Source: DASRHK01 sp963776465 (GTDB taxonomy: Bacteria > Pseudomonadota > Gammaproteobacteria > Nevskiales > Nevskiaceae). From it: a stretch of DNA of 64,000 nt. The notes below the pieces were generated by a model. The model ran no database searches and had not been told where the DNA came from. It was given only the letters and a program-made list of their open reading frames with translations. This document shows, in pieces, positions 50,904-61,099 of the stretch. The stretch is taken from positions 2,666,001 through 2,730,000 of the forward strand of contig CAVZMV010000002.1 in NCBI GenBank assembly GCA_963776465.1. The letters are read 5' to 3'. Each line of letters begins with the position of its first letter. The stretch's first letter is position 1. The translations under genes were made by a program, and so were the position numbers.

Positions 50904-53746
50904 CTAGATCTGCTTGCCGCCTTGCAGCGCCTCGCGCACGACTTCTTCTTGCTCCTTCGCGTGAACCTTGCTGTAGCCGACTGCGGTGGACGCCGAGCCC
51001 TTGCGCGTCGCGTAGAGCATGCGGTGCTTGGGACCCAGGTAGGCCTGCAGCCGGTGCTTCACCTGATACCACGCGCCCTGGTTTTCCGGCTCCTCTTGCG
51101 CCCAGACGATCTCCGTGGCGTTTGGATAGCTCTCCAGTACCGTCTCATAGGCTTCGCGCGGGAACGGATAGATCTGCTCGAGCCGGACCACGGCGACATC
51201 GCCGAGCTTGTCCTTCTGGCGCGCCTGCCACAGGTCGAAGTAGAGCTTGCCGGAGCAGAACACGACGCGCTTGACCTTGGCAGCGTCCAGCGATTCGGCT
51301 TCGGGAATGATCGTCTGGAACTTGCCGCCCGTGAGGTCGGCGAGCGATGAGGTCGACAACGGATGGCGGAGAAGCGACTTCGGCGTCATCACGATGAGCG
51401 GCATGCGGTAGCTGCGCTTCATCTGCCGGCGGATCATGTGGAACATCTGCGCGGGCGTCGACGGCACGCAGACCTGCATGTTGTTCTCGGCGCACATCTG
51501 CAGATAGCGCTCGAGGCGCGCCGATGAATGCTCCGGCCCCTGCCCCTCGTAGCCGTGCGGCAGGAACAAGGCGAGGCCACACAGGCGGCCCCACTTGGCC
51601 ATGCCCGCGGCGATGAACTGGTCGATGACGACCTGGGCGCCGTTGGCGAAATCGCCGAACTGCGCCTCCCAGATCACCAGCGCGTCGGGGTCGGTGGTGC
51701 TGTAGCCGTACTCGAAGCCCAGCACGCCCTCTTCCGAGAGCAGCGTGTCGTTGATGACGAAGCGGTTCTTCTCCGCATCGACGTGCGCCAGCGGCGTGAA
51801 GCGATCGCCGGTCTTGAGGTCGTGCACCGATGCGTGGCGATGGAAGAACGTGCCCCGGCGCGTGTCCTGCCCGGAGAGGCGCACGGCGAAGCCCTCGTTG
51901 AGCAGGCAGGCGTACGCCATGGTTTCAGCGAAGCCCCAGTCCATCGGGATCTGGCCGGCCGCCATCTTGGCGCGGTCTTCGTAAATCTTGGTCACGCGCG
52001 GATGCAGCGAGAAGCCGCTGGGCACTTTGGCGATGCGCTCGTGCAGCGCGCGCAGCACGTCGGGGCTGACGGACGTGTCGTGCGCCGAATCCCAGCCGCC
52101 GTTCTTGTACTTGCCCCAGTTGACCGTGTGCTTGTTGCCCACCAGTCCCAACGTGACGCGGGCGATGTTGACGCCCTGGTCCAGGCCATCGCGATAGGCC
52201 TTCACCAGCTGCTCGGCTTCCTCCTTGCTGGCCACACCTTCGGCGGCGAGCCTGGCGGATACACCTGCAGCGGCGTCGGGTGCTTGCGCACCACGTCGTA
52301 CATCACCGGCGAGGTGACGGCAGGCTCGTCGGCTTCGTTGTGACCCAGCCGGCGGTAGCAGCACAGGTCGACGATGACGTCCTTGTGGAACTCGTTGCGG
52401 AAGTCCATCGCCAGGCGCGTCACGAACACCACCGCCTCGGGATCGTCGCCGTTGACGTGGAAGACCGGCGCTTCGACCATCTTGGCGATGTCGGTGCAAT
52501 AGCGCGACGTCCGCGCCTCCTTGCCGGGGATCGCCTCGATCGGGTTTGGCGTGGTGAAGCCGATCTGGTTGTTGACGATGAAGTGCAGCGTGCCGCCCGT
52601 GGAGTAGCCCTTGGAATGCGACAGCTGCATCGTCTCCATGACCACGCCCTGGCCGGCGAACGCGGCGTCGCCGTGGATCAGCACCGGTACCACGCGCTCG
52701 CCCTTCTCGTCGCGCCGGCGCGTCTGCCGCGCCTTGACGCTGCCTTCGACCACCGGGTTGACGATTTCCAGGTGCGAAGGATTGAACGCGAGCACAAGGT
52801 GCAGACGCTTGTTGGCGATCTCCACGTCGGTGGAGAAGCCCATGTGGTACTTGACGTCGCCGGCCTGGGCCAGCGCGTCGACGGCGTACTTGCCCTCGAA
52901 TTCCGCGAACAGGTCCTTTGGCGATTTGCCCAGGACGTTGACCAGCACGTTGAGACGGCCACGGTGGGCCATGCCGATGAGCAGCTCCTCCACGTCGCGC
53001 TCGGCGCACGCGCGCATGACCTCGTCCAGCGCAGGGATCAGCGCGTCGCCGCCTTCCAGCGAGAAGCGCTTCTGGCCGACGTACTTGTTGTGCAGGTAGC
53101 GCTCCAGTCCCTCGGCGGCCACCAGCTGCTTGAGCGTTTCCTTGCGCCGCTCCGTCGTCAGGCGCGGCTTGAAGGCCACCGCCTCCAGGCGCTTCTGGAT
53201 CCAGCGCTTCTGCGCGGTCTCCGTGATGTACATGTACTCCGCGCCGATGGTGTCGGTGTAGACCGCTTTCAGGATCTTGATGATCTCGCGCAGCGGCAGG
53301 CGATCCGCCGCCGCCAGCGTGCCGGTGTTGAACACCGTGTCGAGATCGTCGTCGTCCAGGCCGTGGAACGCCGGGTCCAGATCGGGAATCGGGTCCATCG
53401 GCGCCAGGCCCAGCGGGTCGAGCTTGGCCAGCTGGTGGCCGCGCACGCGGAAATAGTTGATCAGCCGCAGGACGCCCGCCTGCTTCTCGGCGGCGCGCGC
53501 GTCGAAGCCGGCCTCGGCCGCGATCAGCCGGCGCGGCTCGCGGGCGAGCTTCTCGAAGCGTTGCAGCACCGGCGCGTGCGCGACGTCGCTGGCGCTGCCC
53601 TGGATGCTGCGGAAGTACTCGCGCCACGCCGGGTCGACGGACTCGGGGTTCTCGAGGTACTGCTCGTAATACGCCTCGATGTAAGGCGCGTTGCCTCCCT
53701 GGATCGAAGTGCTCTGCAGCAGGCTTTGATACTTGGTGGCGGTCAT
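50904..53746 (-). pseudogene. sucA: 2-oxoglutarate dehydrogenase E1, interrupted by a frameshift
   Basis: The first frame (ATG 53746) encodes the normal E1 N-terminus through the thiamine diphosphate and cofactor regions (ELLIGMAHRGRLNVLVNVLG; HGDAAFAGQGVVMET; YRRLGHNEADEPAVTSP) to KHPTPLQVY. The rest continues in another frame from SARLAAEGVASKEEAEQLV to the C-terminus (EEPENQGAWYQVKHRL). One missing base near 52257-52264 joins them as ...QVYSARLAAEG. The 2843-bp interval is one short of 948 codons. E1 is a central TCA-cycle enzyme and both parts are fully conserved, so a sequence error is the likeliest cause. sucB follows. Confidence 0.92.
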
Positions 53747-53762
53747 TTGCGGGGAAGGACGT

Positions 53763-54668
53763 TCAGGCCTTGAGCTTGGTCACCGTCTTCTGGTGCCAGG
53801 GCGCGGTGAACTCCGTCAGGTAGTCGCGGAATTCCTCGGCAAGCTCCGGATGCTTGAGCGCGTACTCGACGTTGGCTTTCAGATAGCCAAGCTTGCTGCC
53901 GCAGTCGTAGCGCGTGCCCTCGAACTGGAACGCCAGGATCGTCTGCTCCTGGATCAGCGTGCTGATCGCGTCGGTCAGCTGGATCTCGCCGCCTTTGCCC
54001 TTGGGCGTGTGTTCGAGCAGCCCGAAGATGCGCGAGGTCAGGATGTAGCGGCCGACGACCGCGAGGTCCGACGGCGCTTCCTCGCGCCGAGGCTTCTCGA
54101 CGATGCGGCGGATCTCGCCCAGGCCGGGGCCGATCGGCTGCACCTCGACGACGCCGTAGGAGCTCACTTCCGACATCGGCACCTTCTCGACGGCGATGAC
54201 GCTGGTGCCGTGCTCCTGGTAGGCGCGCTGCATCTGCGCCAGGCACGGCAGCAGCCGGCCGTCGATCAGGTCGTCGGCCAAGAGCACGGAGAAATCCTCG
54301 TCGCCGACCGCGGGCGCCGCGCAGAGCACAGCGTGCCCGAGGCCCAGCGCCTCGGCCTGGCGGATGAAGATGCAGGTCACGCCCGGCGGCAGGATGTCCT
54401 GGACGATTTTGAGGAGATCGTTCTTCTGACGGTTGTGGAGCTCGGTCTCGAGCTCATAGGCCTTGTCGAAGTGGTCCATGATCGAGTTCTTGGTGCGGCC
54501 GGTGACGAAGATCAGCTCGGTCGCGCCAGCGCTGATCGCCTCCTGCACCGCGTACTGGATCAGCGGCTTGTCGACGACCGGCAGCATCTCCTTGGGGCTG
54601 GCCTTGGTAGCCGGCAGGAAGCGGGTGCCGAGTCCGGCGACTGGAAAGACGGCCTTGCGGATACGCAC
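53763..54668 (-). CDS. galU: UTP-glucose-1-phosphate uridylyltransferase GalU
   Basis: A 301-residue nucleotidyltransferase producing UDP-glucose for glycans. It has VFPVAGLGTRFLPATKASPKEMLPVVDKP, the FVTGRTKNSIMDHFD segment, VLLADDLIDG, and IVEKPRREEAPSDLAVVGRY, all typical. The start is GTG 54668, behind GAGGAG; no ATG is suitably placed. It sits between the MaoC gene and sucA with 16 bp to sucA. Confidence 0.95.
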   Translation of the reverse strand: MRIRKAVFPVAGLGTRFLPATKASPKEMLPVVDKPLIQYAVQEAISAGATELIFVTGRTKNSIMDHFDKAYELETELHNRQKNDLLKIVQDILPPGVTCIFIRQAEALGLGHAVLCAAPAVGDEDFSVLLADDLIDGRLLPCLAQMQRAYQEHGTSVIAVEKVPMSEVSSYGVVEVQPIGPGLGEIRRIVEKPRREEAPSDLAVVGRYILTSRIFGLLEHTPKGKGGEIQLTDAISTLIQEQTILAFQFEGTRYDCGSKLGYLKANVEYALKHPELAEEFRDYLTEFTAPWHQKTVTKLKA

Positions 54669-54744
54669 GTTGTTCGACTCCTCGTTCGCGCGCGGCGCGA
54701 TGCCATTAAAACCGCCGCGGGGCCGGTAGTTTAGCTCAGCGACC

Positions 54745-55605
54745 TCATGCCAGGAGTCCGACCAGATGCACCTTGTCGGCGTTGCGCGACAGCAGGCTGA
54801 AGTCGATCCCCTGCGCCCCGGCCTGGTGCTTGAGCGCGATGCGGCCCGGCAGGAACAGCGGCTGCTTGAAGGCGGCGTCCAGGCGGGTCGGCGACCCCGC
54901 CAGCTGCGGCTCCAGCAGGGCGGCGCAGCGTGCCAGCGACCACATGCCATGGGCGATGGCGCGCGGATAGCCGAAGAGCCGCGCGGACAATGGTGAGAGA
55001 TGGATCGGGTTCATGTCGCCCGAGATGCGGCCATAGCGCCGTCCGATGTCGGCGGGCGCGTCGAAGCTCGCGTACTGGCTCAGGCTGGACGCGCCTTCCG
55101 GCGCCGGCCTCTTGCCTGCCGGCCGCTCCTGCTTCTTCCTGGCCCGGTGCAGCACCGTCGCAGTGCACTTCCAGAGACCGGCCTCGCCGACCTGGAACTC
55201 GGTGACGATGTCGAACTCCAGTCCCTTGTCGGTCGCCGTGCCCCCACCCTCGACGCGGACGTCGACCCGGAAGACCTCGTCGGCTTTCAGCGGGCGTTGC
55301 TGCTCGATCTTGTTGCGCAGGTGCACCAGGCCGATCAGCGGGATCGGAAAATCCGGCTGGTTGAGCAGGTGCATCTGGATCGCGGCAGCGATCACTTGCG
55401 GAAAGGTGATCGGCAGATCATCGCCACCACCGAAACCGCAGATCTCGCGATAGGCGTTCAATTGCGCCGGATCCACGCGAAGCTCCGGCAGCGTCGCCGA
55501 GAGCTGCGGGATCGTCACCGATCCTTCTGCGCGCCGCGTCAGCGAAAGCGCGGCTTTCAGGTAGTTCGCGCCGATGGGCGGCATTCTGTCGAGCGTCAGG
55601 TTCAT
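54745..55605 (-). CDS. MaoC-like hotdog dehydratase
   Basis: A 286-residue double-hotdog protein. The C-terminal half holds the hydratase motif YGRISGDMNPIHLSPLSARLFG (Asp/His near residues 195-202) and AIAHGMWSLA, consistent with enoyl-CoA or 3-hydroxyacyl-thioester hydration. The N-terminal half looks like the non-catalytic hotdog of the two-domain family. Its ATG overlaps the ccmI stop (ATGA), so it is at the end of the cytochrome c maturation transcript despite having no obvious role there. Substrate unknown. Confidence 0.85.
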   Translation of the reverse strand: MNLTLDRMPPIGANYLKAALSLTRRAEGSVTIPQLSATLPELRVDPAQLNAYREICGFGGGDDLPITFPQVIAAAIQMHLLNQPDFPIPLIGLVHLRNKIEQQRPLKADEVFRVDVRVEGGGTATDKGLEFDIVTEFQVGEAGLWKCTATVLHRARKKQERPAGKRPAPEGASSLSQYASFDAPADIGRRYGRISGDMNPIHLSPLSARLFGYPRAIAHGMWSLARCAALLEPQLAGSPTRLDAAFKQPLFLPGRIALKHQAGAQGIDFSLLSRNADKVHLVGLLA

Positions 55606-56834
55606 TCAACGAGCTCCGAGATCAAAACGTCCACATTCTGCGGCGAGGCGCCGCGCGATACCACGACCTGCCCTTGCAGGTCGCCGGGCTGCGCCATCGG
55701 CGAGCCTTCCGCACCGAGGCGCGCGGTGACGATCCAGCGATCGAACTGCGACAGGCGCATCGCCGGCGCCATCGCCATGCTGTCGTCCAGGGTCAGCTCC
55801 ACCGGCCAGCGCTCGGGATGAAGCTTCTGCACGGCCAGCGGCATCGGCGGCCCTTGCGCGGCCTTGGCAAACACGTAGAGCACCTGCCCCTCCTTGCGCC
55901 TGGCCGCCAGCGCGGGATCCAGAGCGACCTTGACGCGCAGCGAAGGACCGGCGGTGTCGCGAGCGGGCCCAGCATCGGCGACGGCCGGCTTGCGTCCCGT
56001 CTGCGCGCTCAGCTCCCGGACGTGCGCTTCGACTTCGGCGCGCAGATCCTCCGGCAGCTCCTGCTTGAGCAATCGCTCCCAGTGCGTCTGCGCCAGTGAA
56101 TACTCGCCGGCCTGCGCGGCAGCCTGGCCCGCGAACCACAACGCCCTGAGGTGATCGGGGGATAGCTTCAGCGCAGCGTCGAACAGTGCGCGCGGACGTC
56201 CGGAGAGATCCCCGTCGGCGGCGAGGCCCAGCGCGCCGCCCTCCGAAACCAGCAGATCCGCATCCGGCGGCTGCGTCAGCGCGTTGGCCTTGGCGTACGC
56301 CTGCGCCGATTCGGGATAGCGCTTGAGCACGAAGTACGAGCGGCCGAGCATCGCCCAGCCTTCCGCGTCGTTCGGCTCCGTCTGCAAGCGCTGCGCCAGA
56401 CGCTGCACCATCGCCTCGATCTGCGCTGCCTGGATTTCCTGCGGCGGCGATGGCGAAGACTGCGCATGCTCGACCTGCTCCTGCATCCGCCAGGTGCCGC
56501 CGGCGTAGTACCAGACGCCCGCGAAGATCGGCAGGAACAACGCCGCTATGACGGCGAGCGCAGCCGGGGAACGCCGCTTCTCGAGCGAAACATCCGCTGC
56601 GTCCGCGTCCTGCAGCAGGCGCTGCTGCAGCTCCAGGCGCAGCGCGTCGGCCCCAGCCGCGTCGAGCGTTCCGGCAGAGACGTCCTGCTCGATCTCCGCC
56701 AGCCGCAGGCGGTAGTTCGCGACGTTCGCGGACCGGCGCGACATGCGTCCGCCCAACGCCGCGCGCCACCACGGCAGCGTCAGCGCGGCGGCGGCTGCGA
56801 GCGTCAGGACCACGACGACGATGCCCAGGATCAT
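55602..56834 (-). CDS. ccmI: Cytochrome c biogenesis protein CcmI (CycH-like)
   Basis: A 410-residue protein with TM1 (about 2-24), a short cytoplasmic leucine-zipper-like loop (SANVANYRLRLAEIEQDV), TM2 (about 92-112, ALAVIAALFLPIFAGVWYY), TPR repeats (about 140-270) and a periplasmic C-terminal domain ending NVDVLISELVE. It is the apocytochrome c chaperone of the haem ligation step. ATG 56834 overlaps the ccmH stop. Confidence 0.93.
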   Translation of the reverse strand: MILGIVVVVLTLAAAAALTLPWWRAALGGRMSRRSANVANYRLRLAEIEQDVSAGTLDAAGADALRLELQQRLLQDADAADVSLEKRRSPAALAVIAALFLPIFAGVWYYAGGTWRMQEQVEHAQSSPSPPQEIQAAQIEAMVQRLAQRLQTEPNDAEGWAMLGRSYFVLKRYPESAQAYAKANALTQPPDADLLVSEGGALGLAADGDLSGRPRALFDAALKLSPDHLRALWFAGQAAAQAGEYSLAQTHWERLLKQELPEDLRAEVEAHVRELSAQTGRKPAVADAGPARDTAGPSLRVKVALDPALAARRKEGQVLYVFAKAAQGPPMPLAVQKLHPERWPVELTLDDSMAMAPAMRLSQFDRWIVTARLGAEGSPMAQPGDLQGQVVVSRGASPQNVDVLISELVE

Positions 56835-57274
56835 GGAGATTCCAGATCGTCGGCGGAGAGAAGTCGCTGCACGGCCGCTGCATCGACGCTTGCCGGTTGT
56901 GCACGCCGCCGTCGCGACGCGGACAGGCGCAGCGCCATGACGACGCCGACCAGCACCAGCAGCACCGGCGCCAGCCACAGCAGCGCGGTGTTCGATTTCA
57001 GACGCGGCCGATAGAGGACGAAGTCACCGTAGCGCGCGGTCACGTACTCGAGGATCTCGGCGTTGCTCTTGCCGCCGAGGATCTGCGTCTTCACTTGCGC
57101 GCGCAGGTCCTCCGCCAGCGGCGCGCTGGAGTCGGCGATGCTCTGGTTCTGGCACACCAGGCACCGCAGCTCCTGCGTCAGCGCCCGATAGCGCGCGTCC
57201 TGCGCGTCATCGAGCTCCTGCGCGTGGGCCACCGCGCACATCGACAAAAGCACCGCTGCGAGAGCGAGCCTCAT
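56831..57274 (-). CDS. ccmH: Cytochrome c maturation protein CcmH
   Basis: A 147-residue periplasm-facing thioredox protein. Signal peptide to about residue 19, redox pair C38/C41 in ELRCLVCQNQSIADS, YVTARYGDFVLYRPRLK, then a C-terminal TM (about 101-120). It reduces or binds apocytochrome before haem attachment. It overlaps ccmG at the start and ccmI at the end, both by ATGA. Confidence 0.95.
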   Translation of the reverse strand: MRLALAAVLLSMCAVAHAQELDDAQDARYRALTQELRCLVCQNQSIADSSAPLAEDLRAQVKTQILGGKSNAEILEYVTARYGDFVLYRPRLKSNTALLWLAPVLLVLVGVVMALRLSASRRRRAQPASVDAAAVQRLLSADDLESP

Positions 57275-57795
57275 GATCTTTGCGCCTGCAGCAGCGGCGC
57301 GATCCGCTCGCGCCACACCTCTTCGGTCACCGGGCCGATCTGCTTGAAGACGATGACGCCACGCGCGTCCAGGACGTAGGTCTCCGGCACGCCGTACACA
57401 CCCCAGTCCAGGCCGGTGACGTTGTCCGCATCGGCAATGACCGTGCGGTACGGGTTGCCGCGGCGCGCCAGCCATGCGGCGCCGGCGGCATCGGTGTCCT
57501 TCCAGTCCACGCCGACGATCTCCACGCCCTGGTCGGCCAGCTGCATCAACAGCGGATGCTCGACCTGGCAGCCCTGGCACCAGCTGGCGAAGAAGTTCAC
57601 CAGCAAGGGGCGCCCGATCAGGCTGCTGTGCGTGATCTGCGCCGGCTCGCCGTTCAGCCCAGGCAGCGTGAACGCGGGGATCGGCTTGCCCACCAGCGGC
57701 GATGGAACCTCGCGCGGATCGCGGCGCAGGCCGATGGCCAGGAAGATCATCAGGCCCGCCAGTACCACCAACGGAACGAGGAAGCGCAGCTTCAT
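57271..57795 (-). CDS. ccmG: Thiol:disulfide oxidoreductase CcmG (DsbE)
   Basis: A 174-residue membrane-anchored thioredoxin-like protein with TM about 4-22 and active site C73/C76 in FFASWCQGCQVEHP. The GVYGVPETYVLDARGVIVFKQIGPV segment holds the cis-Pro loop of the CcmG class. It keeps apocytochrome thiols reduced. ATG 57795 overlaps the ccmF stop (ATGA), showing the 3' end of ccmF is intact. Confidence 0.95.
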   Translation of the reverse strand: MKLRFLVPLVVLAGLMIFLAIGLRRDPREVPSPLVGKPIPAFTLPGLNGEPAQITHSSLIGRPLLVNFFASWCQGCQVEHPLLMQLADQGVEIVGVDWKDTDAAGAAWLARRGNPYRTVIADADNVTGLDWGVYGVPETYVLDARGVIVFKQIGPVTEEVWRERIAPLLQAQRS

Positions 57796-59747
57796 TTGCT
57801 GGCGGTTGCCGCACCCGCGGGCAAAGCCTGTCGCGCCGACGCGAGCCGGTAGCGCCGATCGGTTGCGGCGAGCAGGCCGCCGACGAACATGAAGACGCCG
57901 CCGAGCCAGACCAGGCGGATGAGCGGCTTGTAATAGAGACGCAGCGTCCACTCGCCCTTGTCGCCGACCGCCTCGCCGAGCGAGACGTACAGATCGCGCC
58001 GCAGGTTGTAGTCGACTGCGGCTTCGGTCATCACGTTGCCCTGGCTGGGATACAGGCGCTTCTCGGGGGCCAGGTCCGCGACCTTGCTGTCGTGGCGGCT
58101 CACGGTGACCGAGCCGCGATCGGCGGCGTAGTTCGGACCGTCGTGGCGCTCGACGCCCTGGAGCGCGAACTCGTAGCCGCCGAGCTCGGTGGCGCCGCCG
58201 GGCGCCAGGCGCACGTCGCGCTCGTCGCTGAAGCTGGAGACGAAGGCGACGCCCAGCGTCCACAAGCCCAGGCCAAGATGCGCCAGCGTCATGCCCACCA
58301 CCGCGCGCGGCATGCCTACGCCTGAGCGGATCCGGCGCAGCGGCTCGGCAAGCGTGGCGCCGATGATCCAGATCGCCAGGGCGCTGCCCACGCAGGCCAG
58401 CATCGCCGCTCGCCGCTCGAGCAGCCACGGCAGCGCGATGGCGACGAGCGCCACGAGGGCTGGAATCCGCAAGCGCCGCGCGGCCAGCTTCCAGTCCGCC
58501 TGCTTCCACGACACCGCCATGGCAAAGCCGACCAGCAGCATCAGCGGCGCCATCAGCGGCAGGAACACCGAATTGAAGTACGGCGGGCCCACCGAGATCT
58601 TGCCCAGCTGCATCGCGTCCAGGATCAGCGGGTAGAGCGTGCCGACGAGCACGGTCGCGGCCGCGGCGACGAGGAACACGTTGTTGAGCAGCAGCAGGCC
58701 TTCGCGCGAGAAGAGGTTCGAGCTCACCTTCCGACACCAGCTTCTGGCCGCGCCAGGCGTAGAGCGCGAGCGCTCCGCCGACGACGATCCCGAGGAACAC
58801 GAGGATGAAGACGCCGCGGGCAGGATCGCTGGCGAACGCGTGCACCGAGACCAGCACGCCGGAGCGCACGAGGAACGTGCCCAGCAGCGAGAGCGCGAAG
58901 GCGACGATGGCGAGGAGCACGGTCCAGGTCTTGAGCAGCCCGCGCTTCTCCGTCACCGCTAGCGAGTGGATCAGCGCGGTGCCGACGAGCCAGGGCATGA
59001 ACGAGGCGTTCTCCACCGGATCCCAGAACCACCAGCCGCCCCAGCCGAGCTCGTAGTACGCCCACCAGGAGCCGAGCGTGATGCCGAGCGTCAGGAACGT
59101 CCACGCCGCCGTAGTCCACGGGCGCGTCCACCGCATCCATGCGCGCGTCGAGGCGTCCGGTCAGCAGCGCGGCGATGGCGAACGCGAACGCCACCGAGAA
59201 GCCGACGTAGCCCATGTAGAGCATCGGCGGATGGATCGCCATGCCCGGGTCCTGCAGCAAGCGGATTCAGATCGCGTCCCTCGGCCGCCGCCGGCACGAG
59301 CCGGTCGAACGGATTGGACGTCAGCAGCAGGAACGACAGGAAGCCGACGCTGATGGCGCCGAGCACGGCCGTCACCAGGCCGATGATCTCAGCCGGCAAT
59401 CGCCGGCCCGCCAGCGTCACCGCCGAGCTCCAGCCGCAGAGCATCAGCAGCCACAGCAGCAGCGAACCTTCGTGCGCGCCCCACACTGCGGTGACGCGAT
59501 ACATCAGCGGCAGCTGCGAGTGCGAGTTCGACGCGACGTAGAGCACCGAGAAATCGTTCTGCACGAACAGCGCCGTCAGGCAGGCATAGCCGATCACGAC
59601 CAGCGCCGTTTGCGTCAGCGCCGCGGCCGGCCCCGCGGCGAGCGCGGCCTGATCGCGACGCAGCCAGCCGTAGATCGGCAGCAGGACCTGCAGCAGCGCC
59701 ACGCCCAGCGCGAGGATCAGCGCGTAATGCCCGAGCTCCGGGATCAT
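57792..59747 (-). pseudogene. ccmF: Haem lyase subunit CcmF, interrupted by three frameshifts
   Basis: The protein is recognisable in four successive pieces: MIPELGHYALILALG to AEGRDLNPL; LQDPGMAIHPPMLYMGYVG to GRLDAR; RWTRPWTTAAWTFLTL with the haem-handling GWGGWWFWDPVENASFMPWL to GQKLVSE; and SSNLFSREGLLLLNN to the end. Each break is explained by one extra base (near 59258-59262, 59140 and 58727), so the total length returns to a multiple of three (1956 bp; 650 residues corrected). CcmF transfers haem from CcmE to apocytochrome. All pieces are well conserved and both gene-end overlaps survive, favouring sequence errors. Confidence 0.9.
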
Positions 59748-60199
59748 CGCGACACCGACTTGAACGGCGCGCAGGAATGTCCTTCGCCGTCCTTCAGGGA
59801 CTTGGCCAGCTGCGGCGGCATGTAGTTCTCGTCGTGCTTGGCCAGCACTTCCTCGGCGACGAACACGCCGTCGGCGCCCAGGTGCCCGGTGGCGACGATG
59901 CCCTGCCCTTCGCGGAACAGGTCGGGGAGGATGCCGTCGTGGCGCACTGGCAGGGACTTCAGGCAATCGCCCAGCACGAAGTTCACGCGCAGGCCGTCGC
60001 CGTGCTTGACGCTGCCGGCTGCGACGAGCCCGCCGAGCCGGACGCGCTGACCCGCGGCCGCCTGACCGGCGACCAGATCGCTCGGGGTGTAGAAGTACAT
60101 GAGGTTCTTGCGGAACGCGACGACGCCCAGCGCCGTTGCCGCGGCAAGCCCGAGCACCAGGGCGCCGACGGCGGCCATGCGACGCTGGCGCCTAGTCAT
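59744..60199 (-). CDS. ccmE: Haem chaperone CcmE
   Basis: A 151-residue periplasmic haem carrier anchored by an N-terminal TM (about 9-29). An OB-fold follows, then the covalent haem-binding H122 in LAKHDENYMPP with Y126 nearby. It receives haem from CcmC and hands it to CcmF. The start overlaps the ccmD end by 8 bp; the stop overlaps ccmF by ATGA. Confidence 0.96.
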   Translation of the reverse strand: MTRRQRRMAAVGALVLGLAAATALGVVAFRKNLMYFYTPSDLVAGQAAAGQRVRLGGLVAAGSVKHGDGLRVNFVLGDCLKSLPVRHDGILPDLFREGQGIVATGHLGADGVFVAEEVLAKHDENYMPPQLAKSLKDGEGHSCAPFKSVSR

Positions 60200-60356
60200 C
60201 GCCGGATCCCGCGTCGCGCTCGCTCAGCCGACGTTGCACGTCGCGCCGCGAAGCGCGGATCGACAGGACGTTCCACGCGAACACCAGCGCGGCGGCGCCG
60301 TAGCTGCCCCACACGTACAGCGCGTAGCCGCCCATGTTCCAGAAGCCGCTAGACAT
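60192..60356 (-). CDS. ccmD: Haem exporter accessory protein CcmD
   Basis: A 54-residue protein: MSSGFWNMGGYALYVWGSYG, one TM (about 11-33), then a basic tail (SIRASRRDVQRRL). Aromatic N-terminus, single TM and basic C-terminus are the CcmD hallmarks. It overlaps the end of ccmC by 8 bp and the start of ccmE by 8 bp, exactly the usual position. CcmD helps release holo-CcmE from the CcmABC complex. Confidence 0.93.
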   Translation of the reverse strand: MSSGFWNMGGYALYVWGSYGAAALVFAWNVLSIRASRRDVQRRLSERDAGSGDD

Positions 60357-61092
60357 GGAGCGCACCCGGGATCTCGCGGATCCACTGGCTATTGCCTTCG
60401 CGCCGCAGGAGCTCGGTTTGCGCGCGTCGCAGCAGCGCCCAGCCCAGGAAACAGCTGAACGCGGCCGCCATCGTCAGCAGCGGCCAGAGCATGCTCCAGG
60501 AGATCGCCGGCTTGCCGATGCGCGAGACCGTCGGCCCCTGATGCAGGCTGTTCCACCACTCCACGGAGTAATGGACGATGGGAACGTTGACGACGCCGAC
60601 GACCGCCAGCAGCGCGCAGGCCCGCGCAGCTGCCCGGGGTTCCTCCAGCGCCTGGCTCAGCGCGATGACGCCCAGATAAAGGAACAGCAGCACCAGCTCC
60701 GAGGTCAGGCGCGCATCCCACACCCAGAACGCGCCCCACATCGGCTTGCCCCAGAGCATCCCGGTGACGAGCGCAAGCGCAGTGAAGCTCGCGCCGACGG
60801 GCGCGGCGGAGACCAGCACGCACTCGGCGAGCTTGATGCGCCAGATCAGCGCAATGGCGCCGGCGACCGCCATCAACGTGTACGTGAGGAGCGAAAGCCA
60901 CGCGGCCGGCACGTGCACGTAGATGATGCGGAACGCCTCACCTTGCTGATAGTCCGGCGGCGCCAGCACCAGGCCGCCGTACAGGCCGATGCCGGCGAGC
61001 AGGACCGCGGCCCAGCCGAACACGCGTCCGGCGCTTTCGGAAAAGCGGTAGAACGAGGGCGGCGAAGCCAGCCGGTGCAGCCAGGTCCACAT
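60349..61092 (-). CDS. ccmC: Haem exporter CcmC
   Basis: A 247-residue membrane protein with six TM helices. The tryptophan-rich WWD-type motif is WGKPMWGAFWVWDARLTSE, flanked by conserved His in IIYVHVPAAW and VPIVHYSVEWWNSLHQG that bind haem. It delivers haem to CcmE. It starts 7 bp after ccmB. Confidence 0.96.
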   Translation of the reverse strand: MWTWLHRLASPPSFYRFSESAGRVFGWAAVLLAGIGLYGGLVLAPPDYQQGEAFRIIYVHVPAAWLSLLTYTLMAVAGAIALIWRIKLAECVLVSAAPVGASFTALALVTGMLWGKPMWGAFWVWDARLTSELVLLFLYLGVIALSQALEEPRAAARACALLAVVGVVNVPIVHYSVEWWNSLHQGPTVSRIGKPAISWSMLWPLLTMAAAFSCFLGWALLRRAQTELLRREGNSQWIREIPGALHV

Positions 61093-61099
61093 TAGGAAT

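Noticed and set aside
52250..52275. Programmed ribosomal frameshift in sucA
   Set aside because: No slippery heptamer or downstream structure is apparent, and E1 proteins are not known to use recoding.
57271..59136. A single 621-codon frame read as a CcmF-CcmG fusion
   Set aside because: Only its first part (CcmF) and last part (CcmG) make sense; the middle is out-of-frame translation caused by the indels in ccmF.
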